Numbered from the stretch's first letter, positions 39,901 through 54,900 are shown. The stretch: 64,000 nucleotides of DNA from Agapetus fuscipes (GCA_951799405.1 OX637339.1:1860001-1924000), one strand, 5' to 3'. Notes: a model not told the origin generated them from the sequence alone. Numbers and translations: made by a program.

Positions 39901-42900
39901 GAGGCGCGGGACTCGCTGCACGGCCCCCGCCCCTCCCCAGGGTCCGCGCCCACCCCCTCCCCCACCAGGGCGCGCAGGAGCGACCACGCTGCGCCCGACG
40001 CACTGCGCTCACTGATGCACAAGTCTGCAACAGAGGTTACACATTGCATCGATGAATACACTTCTAAGCATCTCAGGGCCTCCCGCACCACAATCCTCAA
40101 GGACTCTCAGTCATGTGTCGCTTCCCTCCATGATCCTCGTACTCACAGAACTTGGGCGTTGGCCTCGACAATGTCTTTATTTTCATGTACTTTATATTCA
40201 CTTTATTTTTGGACTCGAATCGCTATCTTGTCGCCATAAAGTCGTAAGGAATTTAGCGGAATACCACTTCTGGAGTCCTCTGCACGTACTACGTGTTTGG
40301 CACATTGAAGTCTTCTTGATTTGTATTCATTATAGAGGCAATCATGTAATCATTCATTTTAATACATAAAATAAAAACAATTTTGTATTCGATTACGGTG
40401 AGTATACTGACACAATGTTTGACTCTTGAAATATGAATCTCAGCTTCGTGTTGTTACGGCCTTGCATGATGATGTTCATCCTCAGTCGTCGTGCAGATAG
40501 GGTGTCTCCTGTAGACGTTGGCTACGTCGAGACTAATGTAAGTCAGATTGATACGGCTATGTATGGATGAGAGGCTAATTGTAGTGGTGGTCAAAGTTGT
40601 AAGTAACCTACAACATATTTTACTCTCCACAAATGAAATGTTTGGAATCCATTGTGACTTGGTCTTGCTACGTTTTCCCAATCGCTCTGTATGGTATGGA
40701 GGGATGGACTCTCACACAGGCACTGGAGAGACGAATTGAAGCATTTGAGATGTGTCTATACCGAAAAATGCTTCGGATCTCTTGGCGTGATCGAGTCACC
40801 AATGAAGAAGTCCTTCAACGAATGTGCACTACAAAGGAGCTCCTGCCTACCATTAAGCAGAGAAAGCTAATGTATTTCGGTCACATTATGAGAAATGAGA
40901 AGTACCGTCTCCTTCATCTTATCATTCAGGGTAAGATTGAGGGGAGAAGATCTCAGGGACGCCGAAGGACATCGTGGCTGAAGAACCTGCGACAGTGGTT
41001 CGGCAGAAGCACCAAGTCCCTGTTTCGAGCCGCAGCATCAAAAATCAAAATAGCTATGATGATCGCCGATCTTTGGCACAAGAAGAAGAAGAAGAAGTGA
41101 CTTGGTCATGTTACCTGTGATGTCGTTCTGGGCCAGCCACCTCCAGGCCTCCGCCTCCTGCAGCGCGTCTGCGGGCACGGGCAAGGCGGCAGTGGCTGAG
41201 GCCAGGGCGGCCAGGGCGGGGGCGCGCGGGGCCCCCAGGCGCGCGCGCAGGGACACGGCGCTCGCGTGCAGGCCCACCATGCTCAGCATGGAGGACACCT
41301 CTTCCACACCTGCGAGGAAAGACACGATGAATAAATACATGATTGAAAAAGAGGATAGATGTTAACCTCCAGGGTGCTGGAATGCGAATGAAAAAAAAAA
41401 GGTTTGTGAAAGGGAATGCAATTCACTAACCTATTTTGACTGGCCAGTTGTCTTCATGCGAAAGCAGAAGCATGTGTGCATGCAATTACATCTGTTGAAC
41501 CAGGGTCAAAATTATTTTTGATGGGACAAGGTCGGGATCGAACCAGCGGTTTGCCGAATCAGAGTGCCAATGCCTTATCTCCTCAACCATCCCAGCGACT
41601 TATTTTTTTTTGCTTTTGGGAATGCATTAAATATGAGCCTTCAATGTCAATATATTTTTGCAACTTAGATTATACATATGGAATATAAGATAGTTAGAGT
41701 ACGAACCGATACAAATAATACAATTCTCTTAAACAGTGGAAAATGTGAGATAGAAGATTTTCTTCGGATAGTGAACAATTATTTTGCAGAACAATACCCT
41801 CAACCAAGCAAAACACAAAATCAAAAAAGAAAAAATACATTCAAAGAAAAACTCCGACGACAAAAGAGAACACTTCAGAAAAAACTGAGAGAGGCAAAGA
41901 AATCTCGTGATAATGACCTATGTCACAAACTTGCAAGAGCCTACAGATCCATATTAAAACTCATACAGCAGGTCTCAAATCAGATAAATGAAAAGAAAAC
42001 AGAATACCTACAGACCTTAAATGAAAGCAAGTTTGACTCAGATCCTTATAGCTTTGCAAGGAGCATCGTAAATCCAAAAACAGGTACTGTGGACATTGGA
42101 TTATCAGAGATTCAGGAATACTTCGAAACCCTTTATACTAATAAAGATAAAGAAACAAAGACTTATTCCAAAGAAGAAAATAAACCCAATAAACCAGATT
42201 GGATTTTTGATGAAAGCCCACCGACCATGTTGGAACTTCAGAAAGTCCTCAAAAGAAAGAGAAATAAATCTGCCCCAGGACCAGATGGTATTCCTTACAT
42301 AATTTACAAGAAATGCCCACTATTGAGGGAAACTATCTTGAAAATCCTCAAAGGGATTTGGGCTTCTCGACAGACTCCTGACTGCTTTGGGCAAGCTGTT
42401 TTTATCCTCATCCCGAAAAGTAACCCCTGCACAAACCCAGTAGACACTCGCCCCATTGCACTCACCAACACTATATCAAAACTGTTTTTCAGTATAGTGC
42501 AGAGCAGAATGGTAACATACATGCTGAGAAACAAATACATTACTGAGAGTCAGCAAAAGGGATTCCTCCCTGGTGTGTCGGGATGTGTAGAGCATAATAT
42601 GGTGCTGTCGGAAGCCTTAAAAGATGCCAGAAAGCATGAGAGACAAATAACAGCATGTTGGCTGGATTTGGCTAATGCTTTTGGCTCAATTAACCATGAG
42701 CTGCTCCTGTTTGCGCTGAAATGGTACAATTTTCCTGACCTGATGTGCAAAATAATCGCATCATATTATGCAAAACTCACATTTCAAGTGAGACTAAAGG
42801 GGAAGTTTACAAATACCATCATATATGAAGTGGGACTGTTCCAAGGTTGTTGTCTATCTCCTACCATATTCAACATTGTTTTCAATATCTTAATAGTAGA

Positions 42901-45900
42901 CCTAACAAAAATAGGGAAAAATTGGGGATATCGCTTCAAAAGAAATGATGGGTACACATCTTCTTGCTTAGCATTTGCAGATGACCTAACAATTTTGACC
43001 AAAAAAACAAACCACTGCAAACTTTTACTCAAAAGAGTTGAACAGTTTTGTGAATGGACACAAGGTATGCAACTTAAGCCCTCAAAATGCTGCTGTATAT
43101 CTCTGGCAAGAAGAGGAACTAAATTTGGACCCATTGATCCAGAGCTACATGTAAACAATATGAAAATAGGTACAATAGAGAGAGACAAGCCCTTCAAATT
43201 TCTGGGAAAATATATTGATTACAGAGGCAGAGAACATGCGGTAAACGAAATAATAGAGCGTTTCAAAGTTACCATGGACAGAATAGATAAAATTCATATC
43301 TCAGGGATAAGAAAAGCGTGGATTTACGATAACTATATCATTAACCAACTAACGTGGCCGTTCCTGATTTATAGTTTTAACAAAGACAGTTTAGGTATCC
43401 TGGACAGCGTAACTACTAGATACCTGAAACAATGGACGCGACTCGCAAAGCCTGCAGACCCCGCCACATTCTACAGATCGAGAGAAAACTTTGGTTTGGG
43501 ATGGAAAAGACCATCTTTCGTACATGCACAACACCGCATTACAAAGCACCATATTCTTGAAAACTCCAAAGACCCAAGTGTCATAGAATGTTGGTCCAAA
43601 GATCCCCAAATGTTAGAGCTCAAAAATAGAGCAGAATTTCACCACAAATACCTAACCGGTGTAAGCACTAACAGAAGAGGTCTGGGATGGCAAAAGGTGG
43701 AATCGGAGAAAGCCCATATGAAGGCTCTAGTAAAGCATGACTCTGACTCTAAATACAGGCTTCATGCGTTAAACCTTGAGATGCAGCATGACTGGATCAC
43801 TGTTGGTGAAATGTGTCTTCCACCTGCACTACACTGGAAGATACTAATATACAATTGGTCTCCTGAAATGCTACGATTTTACTTAAATGCATTTCAAAAC
43901 ACGCTCCCTGACCCTGGAAACCTAAAACGATGGGGTAAAAATACAACTGCTTCCTGTGATCTCTGTGCCATTGACAAATGCACAGCAAGACATATTCTAA
44001 CAGGGTGCAAAGTGGCCCTTGAAAATGGCAGATATACCTACAGACACGACAGGGTACTGGAAATACTAAGGGAGAGTATAAGCCTAACAATTTCCAGAGC
44101 AAACAAAGGTTTGACAAGAGAGTCCATTGAAAAAATAAAATTTGTTAAGCCTGGAGAAAAGGGAGAGCGAAGGGCCAGGACCCAGACTTCCATTATAAAA
44201 AAGGCAAAGGACTGGAGGCTTGTGATGGATTCCACCACAGGACGATACATTTTCCCAGGAGAACTATGCACTACGGCTTTGAGACCCGACATAGTTCTAT
44301 ACTCAAATGAACTAAAGCAAGTACTCTTGGTTGAATTGACGGTGCCGTGGGAGATGAACATCCCTAAGGACCATGCCTACAAACTAAATAGGTATAAAGG
44401 ACTAGTGGATGAAATCACAAATAATGGATATACCACAAGATTGTATGCAGTGGAGGTGGGAGCGAGAGGACTGCCAGCCAAATCGGTATATACTTTCCTT
44501 AAGGATCTGGGACTGAATAGATCCCAAATAAATGGATTTCTGGAAAGACTAACAAAAGCGGCCATCTCGGGATCATACCACATTTGGCTGCGAAGATCTG
44601 AGAGCCCAGACACCTCTGGACATGCAACGTAGTTAATCGGACTTACATATTGGAAGGAAGGATGAGTTGGGAGGAATTGGGAACGTTGTCATGACAAAAG
44701 GATCCTTAACCAACCAAAGACAGGTCGTAAGTCCTGTGACTCCCATCTCATCCTGACTCCGTGCGGCGGGCCTGAGTTTGGGTCTTAGATTTTCAAAATT
44801 AGAGACCTGACTCGGTGAGACCGTGGATGCTCAGCTATTTCACAAAAAAAAAAATTTGGAGAGTGCGCATTTGCAATTGCTGGTCCTTTGGCCTGGAGCC
44901 ACCTGCCTTATCATGTGAGAGAGCTAGAGGACCATGGAAAGTTAGGAAATGCACTGAAGACAAGCAAATTTCTGGAATCACATGCACATATGCCCATGGA
45001 GTGGCTGCATCACAAAATGGCGCTATAAAGAAGTCATAAACTCAACATCATAGTTACCAGTTTCTGCGCAGAGCTTGTCGGGTTGGGTGTTTGCGAACCT
45101 GAGCCGAGATGTGACGATGTGGAGCTCCCTGCGCAGGTCCTCCACCCCCACCACAACCACTTCTCTCTCGGAGACCACACTCTGGAAGGAGAATCAAACA
45201 ACTGAATACTGTCATAGTTTTCAAGATCATTGACAGTAAAAAAAAAAGTTTTATAATGGAGAGTTGCTTTCTGCGATCTGTTGCCGTGGTCTGTAGTAGC
45301 TGGAGCTTCCGTTTCACCCATGTCTGTGATGGGCTTTTTCAGAGTGAAGGTAAAGTGATGATGATGATGATCTTTATGAAAATATCAGTCAATATACGCA
45401 ACTCGCAACTGCCTGCGTTATCCCCGAAAGTGTTGCATGTGGCGATTTAGGACCTATTTATTTTTATAGGTAAGGGGGCCGGCCTCACACCCATCATTTT
45501 CAGTTGAATTGGGGGTTTCCCAGCTCCCAGGGGAGCTGGTTTTCATTTCTTCTGAAAGCTGAGTACACCTTGCCTGTATTAATTTTGGATTTGAAATAGA
45601 CACCGAAACAGGAAATCACTTATGACACCCTCGGTGGGGATCGAACCCTTTGCATTCAGTATGGAATGCATTCTACCAACTGAGCTATCGACCGGTCTTT
45701 TTATGAGCTTGGTCGTCGCTACAAAGCGACAATTCTCAAGCAAGATCCAGTTGCTGTAGGGCTGGATGGATCTTTGATGAACGGTCTTTTGTAAAGGTTT
45801 ATGAATTTTTCAATCCAGCGAAGAGCATATTTGAAAAACAAATGGTATATTTTTGTGCTCTGCCAGGATTCAAACCCACAATCATCCGTTTACGAGTCCG

Positions 45901-48900
45901 AAGTGTTCCCACTGGACTACGGACCAGTTTTTAGCTATTGGACGTAATAAATTATTGGAGTATATTTTGTATTGTTTGTGTATTAACACTGTGAAAATTC
46001 GTATTGTTTAATTTTATAATTTTTTGATGAATTAAAAACACTGTTTATTTTCACGGATAAATTTATTCAAAAAGATTAAAGAAGATGACCTACTAGGTCG
46101 AAAACGTTCGTAATTTGTTTAAAGATTTTAATCTTTTTGAATAAATTTATCCGTGAAAATAAACAGTGTTTTTAATTCATCAAAAAGTTATAAAATTAAA
46201 TTATTGGAGTGTTCACCTCTCCCGCGCTGTTCCTCTTCTCAGCCTGCTGCGCCTGCTGGGGGGGGCCGCAGGGCTTGACGAGGAAGGCGTGCCTTGCCTC
46301 CACCAGGCTGAGGCAGTTGAGCGCGGCCAGCAGGCAGCGCGCCCGCAGCCCCAAGGCCTCTGCCCCGGGGCCCAGCTCCCCTGCGATACGACACCCCTGC
46401 TCGTACATCACGTCGGCCGCTGAGGACATCAACAAGTTAATATAATTAAATATGATTGCTTAGCCATTTCACAAATTGAAGATTTGAGCGAATGCTTACA
46501 CCATTTCATTCAAAATATTCTGGCAAAATCACAAATTTTTCAGTTCTAATATTTCGAGAACCGTCCTTATATCATACTGTATAAAGGGCTAAACCTGTCT
46601 GTAGCAGAGACTTGTATCAGAACCGTCGAGCTGAACAGTTAAAACCCTTCAACTGCGAGTGACACGCATAGGCGTCTAATGCGAACTTGCATACAGTGCG
46701 GCTGTCAATCATAGACTTCATCCAACTTTGAACTTATCCCTGAAAAGACTGCAAGGGGAAATATGTGCTTCACCTTTGCGATTTTTGTTCTTGAATAACT
46801 AATACATGTGACTGTTCACATAGTTTGAAGTGTCGTCAATCAATTAAGGTAGGAAATCAATAAATGTTTTACAAAATGTGTTTGAAAAAGTATTCCGTAC
46901 TGGGGGTATTCATATAGCAAGAATATTCAAAAGCAAAAAGGTTAAAATGCCACTCTGTATTCGAACCAATTTTGAATGGAATCCTTATCAATTTATTGCA
47001 GTTTTTATAAAATTATCATTTCACATTCTGACTGTGATTCCACTTAATATCCAGAATAACTCGTGGTTTACCTTTCCGCATCTTATTCTGTCGCACGTGC
47101 AGCGCGTACAGGAAGCTGTAGTAGTGGTTGTCGGGCCTGTCGTGCGTGCGGGCGCGCCTCTCCGCGGCGCCGCACAGCTCGGAAGGTGGAGGCGGCGCCC
47201 CGGGGGCCAGCAGGCGCGGCAGGGCGCGGCGAGCTCCCAGTGCGGCCACCAGGCGGCCCAGGCAGTTGGCGCGCTGCTCCCCCACGGGGTGCCCGCTGGC
47301 AGACTCCAGGGCGCGCTCCCACGCACCCAGCGCAAGCCACGTGCGGAACAGCAGTGAGTGGAAGATGGACTGTGGAGTGAGAAGAACAAGAATAAATCAA
47401 TTAGGATGACAGGATTATGGGTTGCATGTTTGCATCCGGTCGATAGTTCAGTTGGTAGAGTGCTTGCATTCCATGCCAAGAGCAAGGGTTTGAATTTCAC
47501 CCAGGGCATACTGTAAAAAATGGTTCACTTTGCCAATGTCACCCCTGTTTCAGGGAACGTCGGCAAGAGTTGCAGGGCTTATGTTCATTTGAGGTTTGGA
47601 TTTTATTTGTAAGTACACAATCAGCATTTGTAAGCGCGAACTACACGTGTTTGTTTGTGGGCATACATCTGAGAGCTTTGAATGAATATATCCTTGCAAC
47701 TTAGATTATAGATTATAGTATCAGAAATGATTTCTCGTTTTGGTGTATATTTCAAACCAAAAATAAAATACTAGCAAGGTACTCAGTCTTCACAAGAAAT
47801 GAGAACCAGCCCCCTCGGAAGCTGGGAAACCTCCACTTCAACTGAAGTGGTTGGCGTAAGACTGGCCCACTTTCCTGCTGTTTTTGTGGGAATCCCACCT
47901 CAAAGCCTTTTACAAGCTTGATTGTCACTCTAGAAAGCACCGAGATGCTTAACTTTGACCAATCATTGCCTGGTATGTATAGAATGGGTTCCACTTACCA
48001 GATGTGGATCATCTTTGTCAGCAATCTTGATGGCAGTTTCAGCCAGACTGATGATGCACTCGGGAGCTTTGTGGAGCTCAAACAGCTTGATGACCTGTGG
48101 ATGAACAATATCAAGAGTAAAGTATTGTTTACCAGTAGCACAAAATACTAAAACCCTTTGAAATAGAGGACACAGTGAGATGGTGCAGATCCAGGAGAGA
48201 TCATGTCTCCAGAATGAGCCATGAAAGACTTGCACACATCGTAGCTAATGAGATGCAAATGGATTGATGCTCAGATGGAAGACCTCCTAAAAGGTGGAAA
48301 GAAAGCTGGACATCCTTATCTCAGACAAAGTGCTATAAAGAGGAATGCAATTCACCAGCTTGGACCGGTCCGTAGTCCGTAGTGGCAACACTTCGGACTC
48401 GTAAATGGAAGGTTGTGGATTCGGATCCCGGCGGAGCACAAAAATATACCATTTATATTTCGAATGTGCTCTTCGCTGGGTTGAAAAATTCATTAATCTT
48501 TACCAATGACCGGTCACCAAGGGTCCATCCAGCCTTACAGCAACTGGGTCTTGCTTGAGTATTGGCGCTCTGTAGCGACGACCAAGCTCGTACACCTCTG
48601 CGGCACTACAACAAGTGTCATAGACCCCTAGAGTCTTTAGAATCTAGGGAGTCTCCCGCACAGGATTTCTTAAAAAAAAAAAAAAACAACCTATTTTGCC
48701 TGGCCAGAAACAGGTATTAACATTATCAATAAATAATTAATTCTTTTATGTATGAATGAATTATTAATTAACAATTACCCAATGACATCTGTTGAACCAG
48801 AGTCAAAATAATTATCAATACGACACGTTGCAGGTGGGGTTCGAACTTGCGATTTCAATAACGCAAATTTGAGTGCCGACTTCTAGCACCTTGACCATAC

Positions 48901-51900
48901 CAGCCACTAGATCTTTTTCGAAGATAAGGTGCTAGAATTCTGCGGATATTGGAGCAGAGACCTGCTGGACCGTAGAAAAGATTTGGTAACTTGAAATCAC
49001 TAATATAATAACTGTGCCTTGCGAGAGATCTGCAGAACTTTCTGGCGCTCCCATGAGTCCGGCAGAGACACCCTGGCATCTATTGAGTGATTGTTTAATA
49101 CGCATAGCTTACCTTCAGGTAATAGTTGAGCAGGGAGTGTCGGGGAGAGTCGTTGGAGTGTGGCAGCAGGCGCGCCAGGAATGGCTCGCTGGTGACTCCC
49201 TGCCCCGCCCGCTGGAAGGCCTCCAGGGCCTTCTGGGGCTCCCCCGTGTCCAGCAGAGACATGCCCACGATGAATTCTCCTGCAGGTCAAATGCAAGATT
49301 GGTGAGTGAGCAAATTTAAATGTTAATAGATGGAGTAGGTGAACTTAATCATGCTATAAATGTTGTTAGGTTTCCACAGCCGGATTCAGATGCTTCTATC
49401 ATGCTATACTCTTAGCTTGGTATACAGTGTTGTAAATATTTCACTTCTGAATATTCTAGCTATATGAATACCCCAAAACATTTATTGATTTCCTACCTTA
49501 ATTGATTGACGACATTTCAAACTAAGTGAATAATATTAGGACGATTTATTTGGTAAGCGCTGTTATTGTTTGTATCACACCTCAAGAGCCCTCTGCGAGC
49601 TTGGTCGTCGCTGTAAAAAGTGCCAATTTTCAAACAAGATCCAGTTGCTGTAAGGCTGGATGGAATTTTTCATATAGGTAAATAAAGGTAGTAAAATAAA
49701 TAATAAAATAAATATAGGTAGTAAAGGTATAAGAATTTTTCACCCATCGAAGAGCATATTTGAAATATAAATATATTTTTTGTGCTCCGCCGGGATTCGA
49801 ATCCACAACCTTCCATTTACGAGTCAGAAGTGATACCACTGGATTACGGAACGGTCAAAGTAATGCCAATGACACGCAGTGCTCCCAAGCGGTCACCCAT
49901 CCAAGTACTATCCGCACTCAATGTTGCTTAACTTCAGTGATCGGATGAGAACCGGTGTTTACAATGTTATATGTATTGTGACGTTTTGGTGTCTCACTGT
50001 CAGTCCTGTACATATACATACTTGTTAAATAAATAAATAAATTATGAAGATGACCTTGATAAAACTGCGTTGCTTCACTGGAGATATTTTCTCAGTTCAG
50101 ATGGTATATAGGGGAGAGTGAAAGCTTACTGGAGCAGGAGTTCCATTCACACCACGGCGCCAGGAGGGCAGCATAGCTCTGGACGAGGCGAGGGCGACCT
50201 GCCCCAGCCAGCCAGGAACCCAAGGAGAACCCTCCGCTGACTCCCCACCTGGGTAAAATACATGGTCAGTCAATTGTGGCAGTACAGAGAGACATTGTGT
50301 TAGATAGATAAATATTACAATAATTTATTTGGTGAGCGCTGTTTTCGTTGCCTTTAGCAGAGCTTTAACTTATAAAGAATAAATATTAAGATTTTTTAAG
50401 GAATCCAGTGCAGGAGACTCCCCAAGATTTAAGAGAATATAGAGGTCTATCACACTTGTTATAGTCGCAGAGGTGTTGGTGATGTGGCGGCTGATGTTCT
50501 GATCCTCTGTAGCAGGGCTGTTAGCTGCGTAGTGTTGTGTTGTTTTGCCGTGGCTTAATTGTGTTACATTGTGTAGATTGATTTACATTACAAACATCAT
50601 TCACAATTTACTCTGATTGTAATATTGCTATGTAAATAGGCAATGTAAATATTAAAATATGTGTAAGTATTAGTTTTAGGAATTCTTTATTGTATTGGTG
50701 GGTAGGATTGATAATAATTGTGTGTAAATAGAGAAATAGGAATTCTTTATTGTATTGGTGGGTAGGATTGATAATAATTGTGTGTAAATAGAGAAATCTC
50801 TAGACGAAGTACTTCGAGAAGCTTCGAGCAATTATGTATTCCGGAGTGTTTAACTCTCTCAGTATAAAAGGATGCAAGTTGCTTGCACTAGTCAGTCATC
50901 TGCGAGCTCCACCAATACATTGAACAAATTCGACCAGTGAACTAAAACCAGTGTAATGAAATAAATGAGAGTGTCTTTGTAAAAATAAATATAAACGTGT
51001 AAAATAAATGAGTAAAAAGAAGAGTAGAGTTTTATTTGAAAAGTATCCGAACCAAAAATCGTAAATATATTATATAATTTCTGTCTATGTCACCCCTGTT
51101 TGAGGGAAGGTCGGCAAGAGTTGCAGGGTGTGTGTTCATTTGAGTTTGGGTTTTTATGTTGCAACTTAGATTAGATTAGATTAGATCTTCGGTCAGTAAA
51201 ATAGTTCAGAAAATACTTAGTTTGCATTCCTATTTAAAAATTATGCAGCTTTTACTTCTCATAATTTTTTTATTATTAAAATTTCATTCATAGGGATGTT
51301 CCCCAACATCCCCCAATAAAGAACCGCCACTGTTTGCAACTGAGATTATAGATAGTATGTTGCATTGTGTATCTCACATGAGGTGCCCCAGGCAGGTGAC
51401 GTAGGGCTGCAGCAGCCTGCTCCAGTGCAGGCGGGGCAGGGGCGGGGGCGCGCAGGCCAGCAGGCGCCTCGCCCCCCTGCCCCCGGCGCCACGGGCGAAC
51501 CACCAGGCCACGGGCGCCACACGGGGGCTGCTGCCTAGGCCCGCGGCCAGATCACACGTGGAGGCGTCGGAGAGCTTCAGCAGGGACAGGCGCTCCATGC
51601 TGCTCTTGCTAGAAGTATGTCAACAATACATGAAGATGTCGCCACTTTAAAATTTTATTATTAGAACTGAATCTACTAATCAAATTCCTTGACTGATAGG
51701 TTGGTATGCGACTGACCACCCATACTGTAAAAAATGGTTCTCTTTGCCAATGTCACCCCTGCTTCAGGGAAGGTCGGCAAGATTTGCAGGGCTTATGTTC
51801 ATTTGAGATTGGGTTTTTTATATTGTAGGTCCACATGCGGCATGTGTAAGCGTGAAATTATGCATGTCTGCTTGTGGGAATGCATTTAATATGAATCTCA

Positions 51901-54900
51901 AATGATACATATCTTTGCAGCTTAGATTTAGATTTAGATTAGAATCTACGAGCTTAAAACTGTGATATATTATTGTAGGATTAGAGTTTGAGGCTGATGA
52001 TGCTGGAGAGATGTTTTCCGGGATCTGTTGACACATACTTTCATCACAGTTTTCGTCAGGATCATCTTCATCATCATACTTCACGCTGAAGAAGCCCATC
52101 GTAGACATGAGCGAAACGTCCGGAAGCTCCAGCTCCCATAGACAACGGCAACAGATCCCAGAATAAATCTCTCCAGCATTGTAGGATTAGGTATACGCAA
52201 ATACAACTAAGCTACACATACAGCGTAACTTCTTTTATCCAATACTAGTTCTCACACAGCCAGCACAGGGAGCTGTAAGCCTGCAGACTGACCCCCGTGT
52301 GTCCCGCCACCGGCACATCATCAGCAGGTTGTTGAGCATTGTTGTTATACTTACAGAGCGTTGTGGTCCTCAGGCTGTCCCAGCGTGGTCTCACACAGCC
52401 AGCACAGGGAGCTGTAAGCCTGCAGACTGACCCCCGTGTGTCCCGCCACCGGCCACACGCTGTGGGAGCGGGAGCCTGCGAGGACGGCTCCCAGGACAAG
52501 CAGGTTGCAGCAGATGGAGAATCTGGAACATGATCCAAAAATAATGACAATTTTTTGACAATTATATTAATTTTTTTTTAAAACTGAACAATTCTAAAAT
52601 TTGATTTAAATTGGATATTTAACGAACCGTTCGGTGAGAACTTACATTATTCTCTACGTTTCGTCAGCGACGTAGCCGACGTCTTCAGGAGAACATCCTC
52701 TCTGTACGGCGACTGAGGATGAACTGAATTTGAAAAACACTTTGTCACAAATCACTGACTACCTTCGAACGAAGGTAGTAATTATGTTTTGGTCTGTTAC
52801 ACATACCACTTTCATCTTGTGTGTATTCCACATCACTAGATGGTATTATGTTACCTGTACACACCGCACTAATAATATCGTTGTCTTTGACATGAAATTT
52901 GGGTACTGGTTTCAGTAGTGAGTTTAATGTGGGTTTCCAAATACTGGACAATTTGAAGCTGTCGTCTCTGTTGAAGTTAGGATGTCTATAAATTTCCATG
53001 GCCTCTCTTACAAGTCTGGGAATCAAGAATTTTTCTTTCGATAGAACCTTCGTTTGGTCGAATCTAATGAGGTGCAGGCTGCCTTTGGCGGAATGATCGC
53101 AGATTGCCGATTTATTGGGGTTGTTTGTTTGTTTGTGTTAAAAAAAATATAAATAATTGTCAAAATGTCAAACGACCGTAATTCTAACTTAAACCTAACT
53201 ATGACTAATATTGACCGACGCGTACTTAAAGCATCTTCTTCCAAGGTTGATACAAAGGATAACAGATACATGTGTAGTCAATTTATTTTTAAAGGATAAC
53301 CAAGTGAAAGGAGCTGCAACAAAAGTTCTAGAAACGTCTAGAAATAAAATATAGTATAGAGTTTATTGTAGGCAATATTGAAGAAGAATAAGTTACTAAC
53401 CTGACTTCGGCCATCTGGTAGAGAGCCTCAGTGGCCAGGGACACTCCCATGTCACTGCTGAAGATGCTCTCCAGGCCAGAGCGCTGGTGCTCTTCATCAT
53501 CACAATCTTCAAGATCTAGTGAAGCAGAAAAACATAACAATACATCAGAATTTCAGTGTTTCTCTCACTGATCACTGAAGCTTCACAGAACCGCAGCCAA
53601 TATTTATATGTGACCAAGACCTATTCTTGCGTGTTCCTGACTATACGAAACACCTTTAGAATGGATGTTTCCAGAGAGCGCGACAAGTAAAAGCTACAAA
53701 ATATCAGACACTTACTTCTACAAACAGGTAAATATGCCTAGACACACAATTATAAAAACATGTAGGTATGAACTAACATTCCTAACAATATTCTCATGAC
53801 GAGTGATGGTATACCTTGACAGTCCAGTCGCAGGGCATGATTGAGGGCCAGTAGAGCCTGAGGAAGATCAGTCACTGATGACAGCTTTCTGGACAAGGCA
53901 GCAAGCACTGCCGGAGTAAATATCTGCAAATACAATCATAACATAACCTCAAAACAAGTAAGTACTTGAGTTTGTGTTTCATTGAGGACTGAAGAGAAAA
54001 ACTTCAAAATATAAGGACAGTTATATATTGCAGTAACGATGGAGCGGAGAAATTTATCTTCATGGAATTTGCAGCGCCTCAAAAACTCTTGCTCGCTGCT
54101 GCGTATTTTGCACTTGGTGAGATTTTAGATTGACATTTTTAAGTGGAAGGTGTTGTCATGTTGACACTTCTCAACGTACTGACCTCGAACCGGTCTCGTT
54201 GCGTAGGGGAAATGTCAGGCTACAGGGAAGTGTAGACAACATGTCAAAAATAAGATCCATCGGGTCGTGAGAGACTCAGTACCTACACTTACTTTCTGGA
54301 CACCCCTTGTAACATGGGTGCTAGTTCATGTCATGCGGTGGAGTCGAATGCCACAATGGCTAATTATATGCAGAGGTTTATTGGCTTATAGGCTCCTTGA
54401 CTTAAAAGGTTGGTATGCGGCTACCCACCCATGCTGTAAAAATGGTTCACTTTGCCAATGTCACCCCTGTTACAGGGAAGGATGGCAAGAGTTGCAGGGT
54501 GTATGTCCATTTGAGATTTGGTTTTTATGTTGTAGGCTCACATGAGGCATGTGCAAGGGCAAACTTGTACATGTCTGGTTGTGAGAATGGATGTAATGTG
54601 AATCTCCAATGTAACATATCTTTGCAACTTAGATAAGATTAGATTAGGCACACAACACTTGATAAACAATACAATGCAGGAGTTGGGATATAAAGGAGAG
54701 ACTTGTTGCATGTGTTACCGGAGGCTCCCCGTCCTCCCCGTTGGCCATGAGCTGGGCGGCCAGCTCGGGCAGCAGCAGGTTGGGGGCGCGCCCGGCCGCC
54801 AGCCCCGCCCGCACCTCCGCCTTCACCTCCTCGCTCACCAGGCGACCCACACTGCCCGCGGCCATCACCACCCAGCACACATCTCGGGACACCGACAGCT

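Noticed and set aside
39814..40239. 141-codon plus-strand frame over Nup160 exon n18
   Set aside because: A shadow on the opposite strand of a GC-rich exon. The same holds for frames opposite n14, n15, n17 and n2.
50530..51060. Full LTR retrotransposon
   Set aside because: A promoter and poly(A) signal are visible, but no second LTR, primer-binding site or gag-pol sequence.
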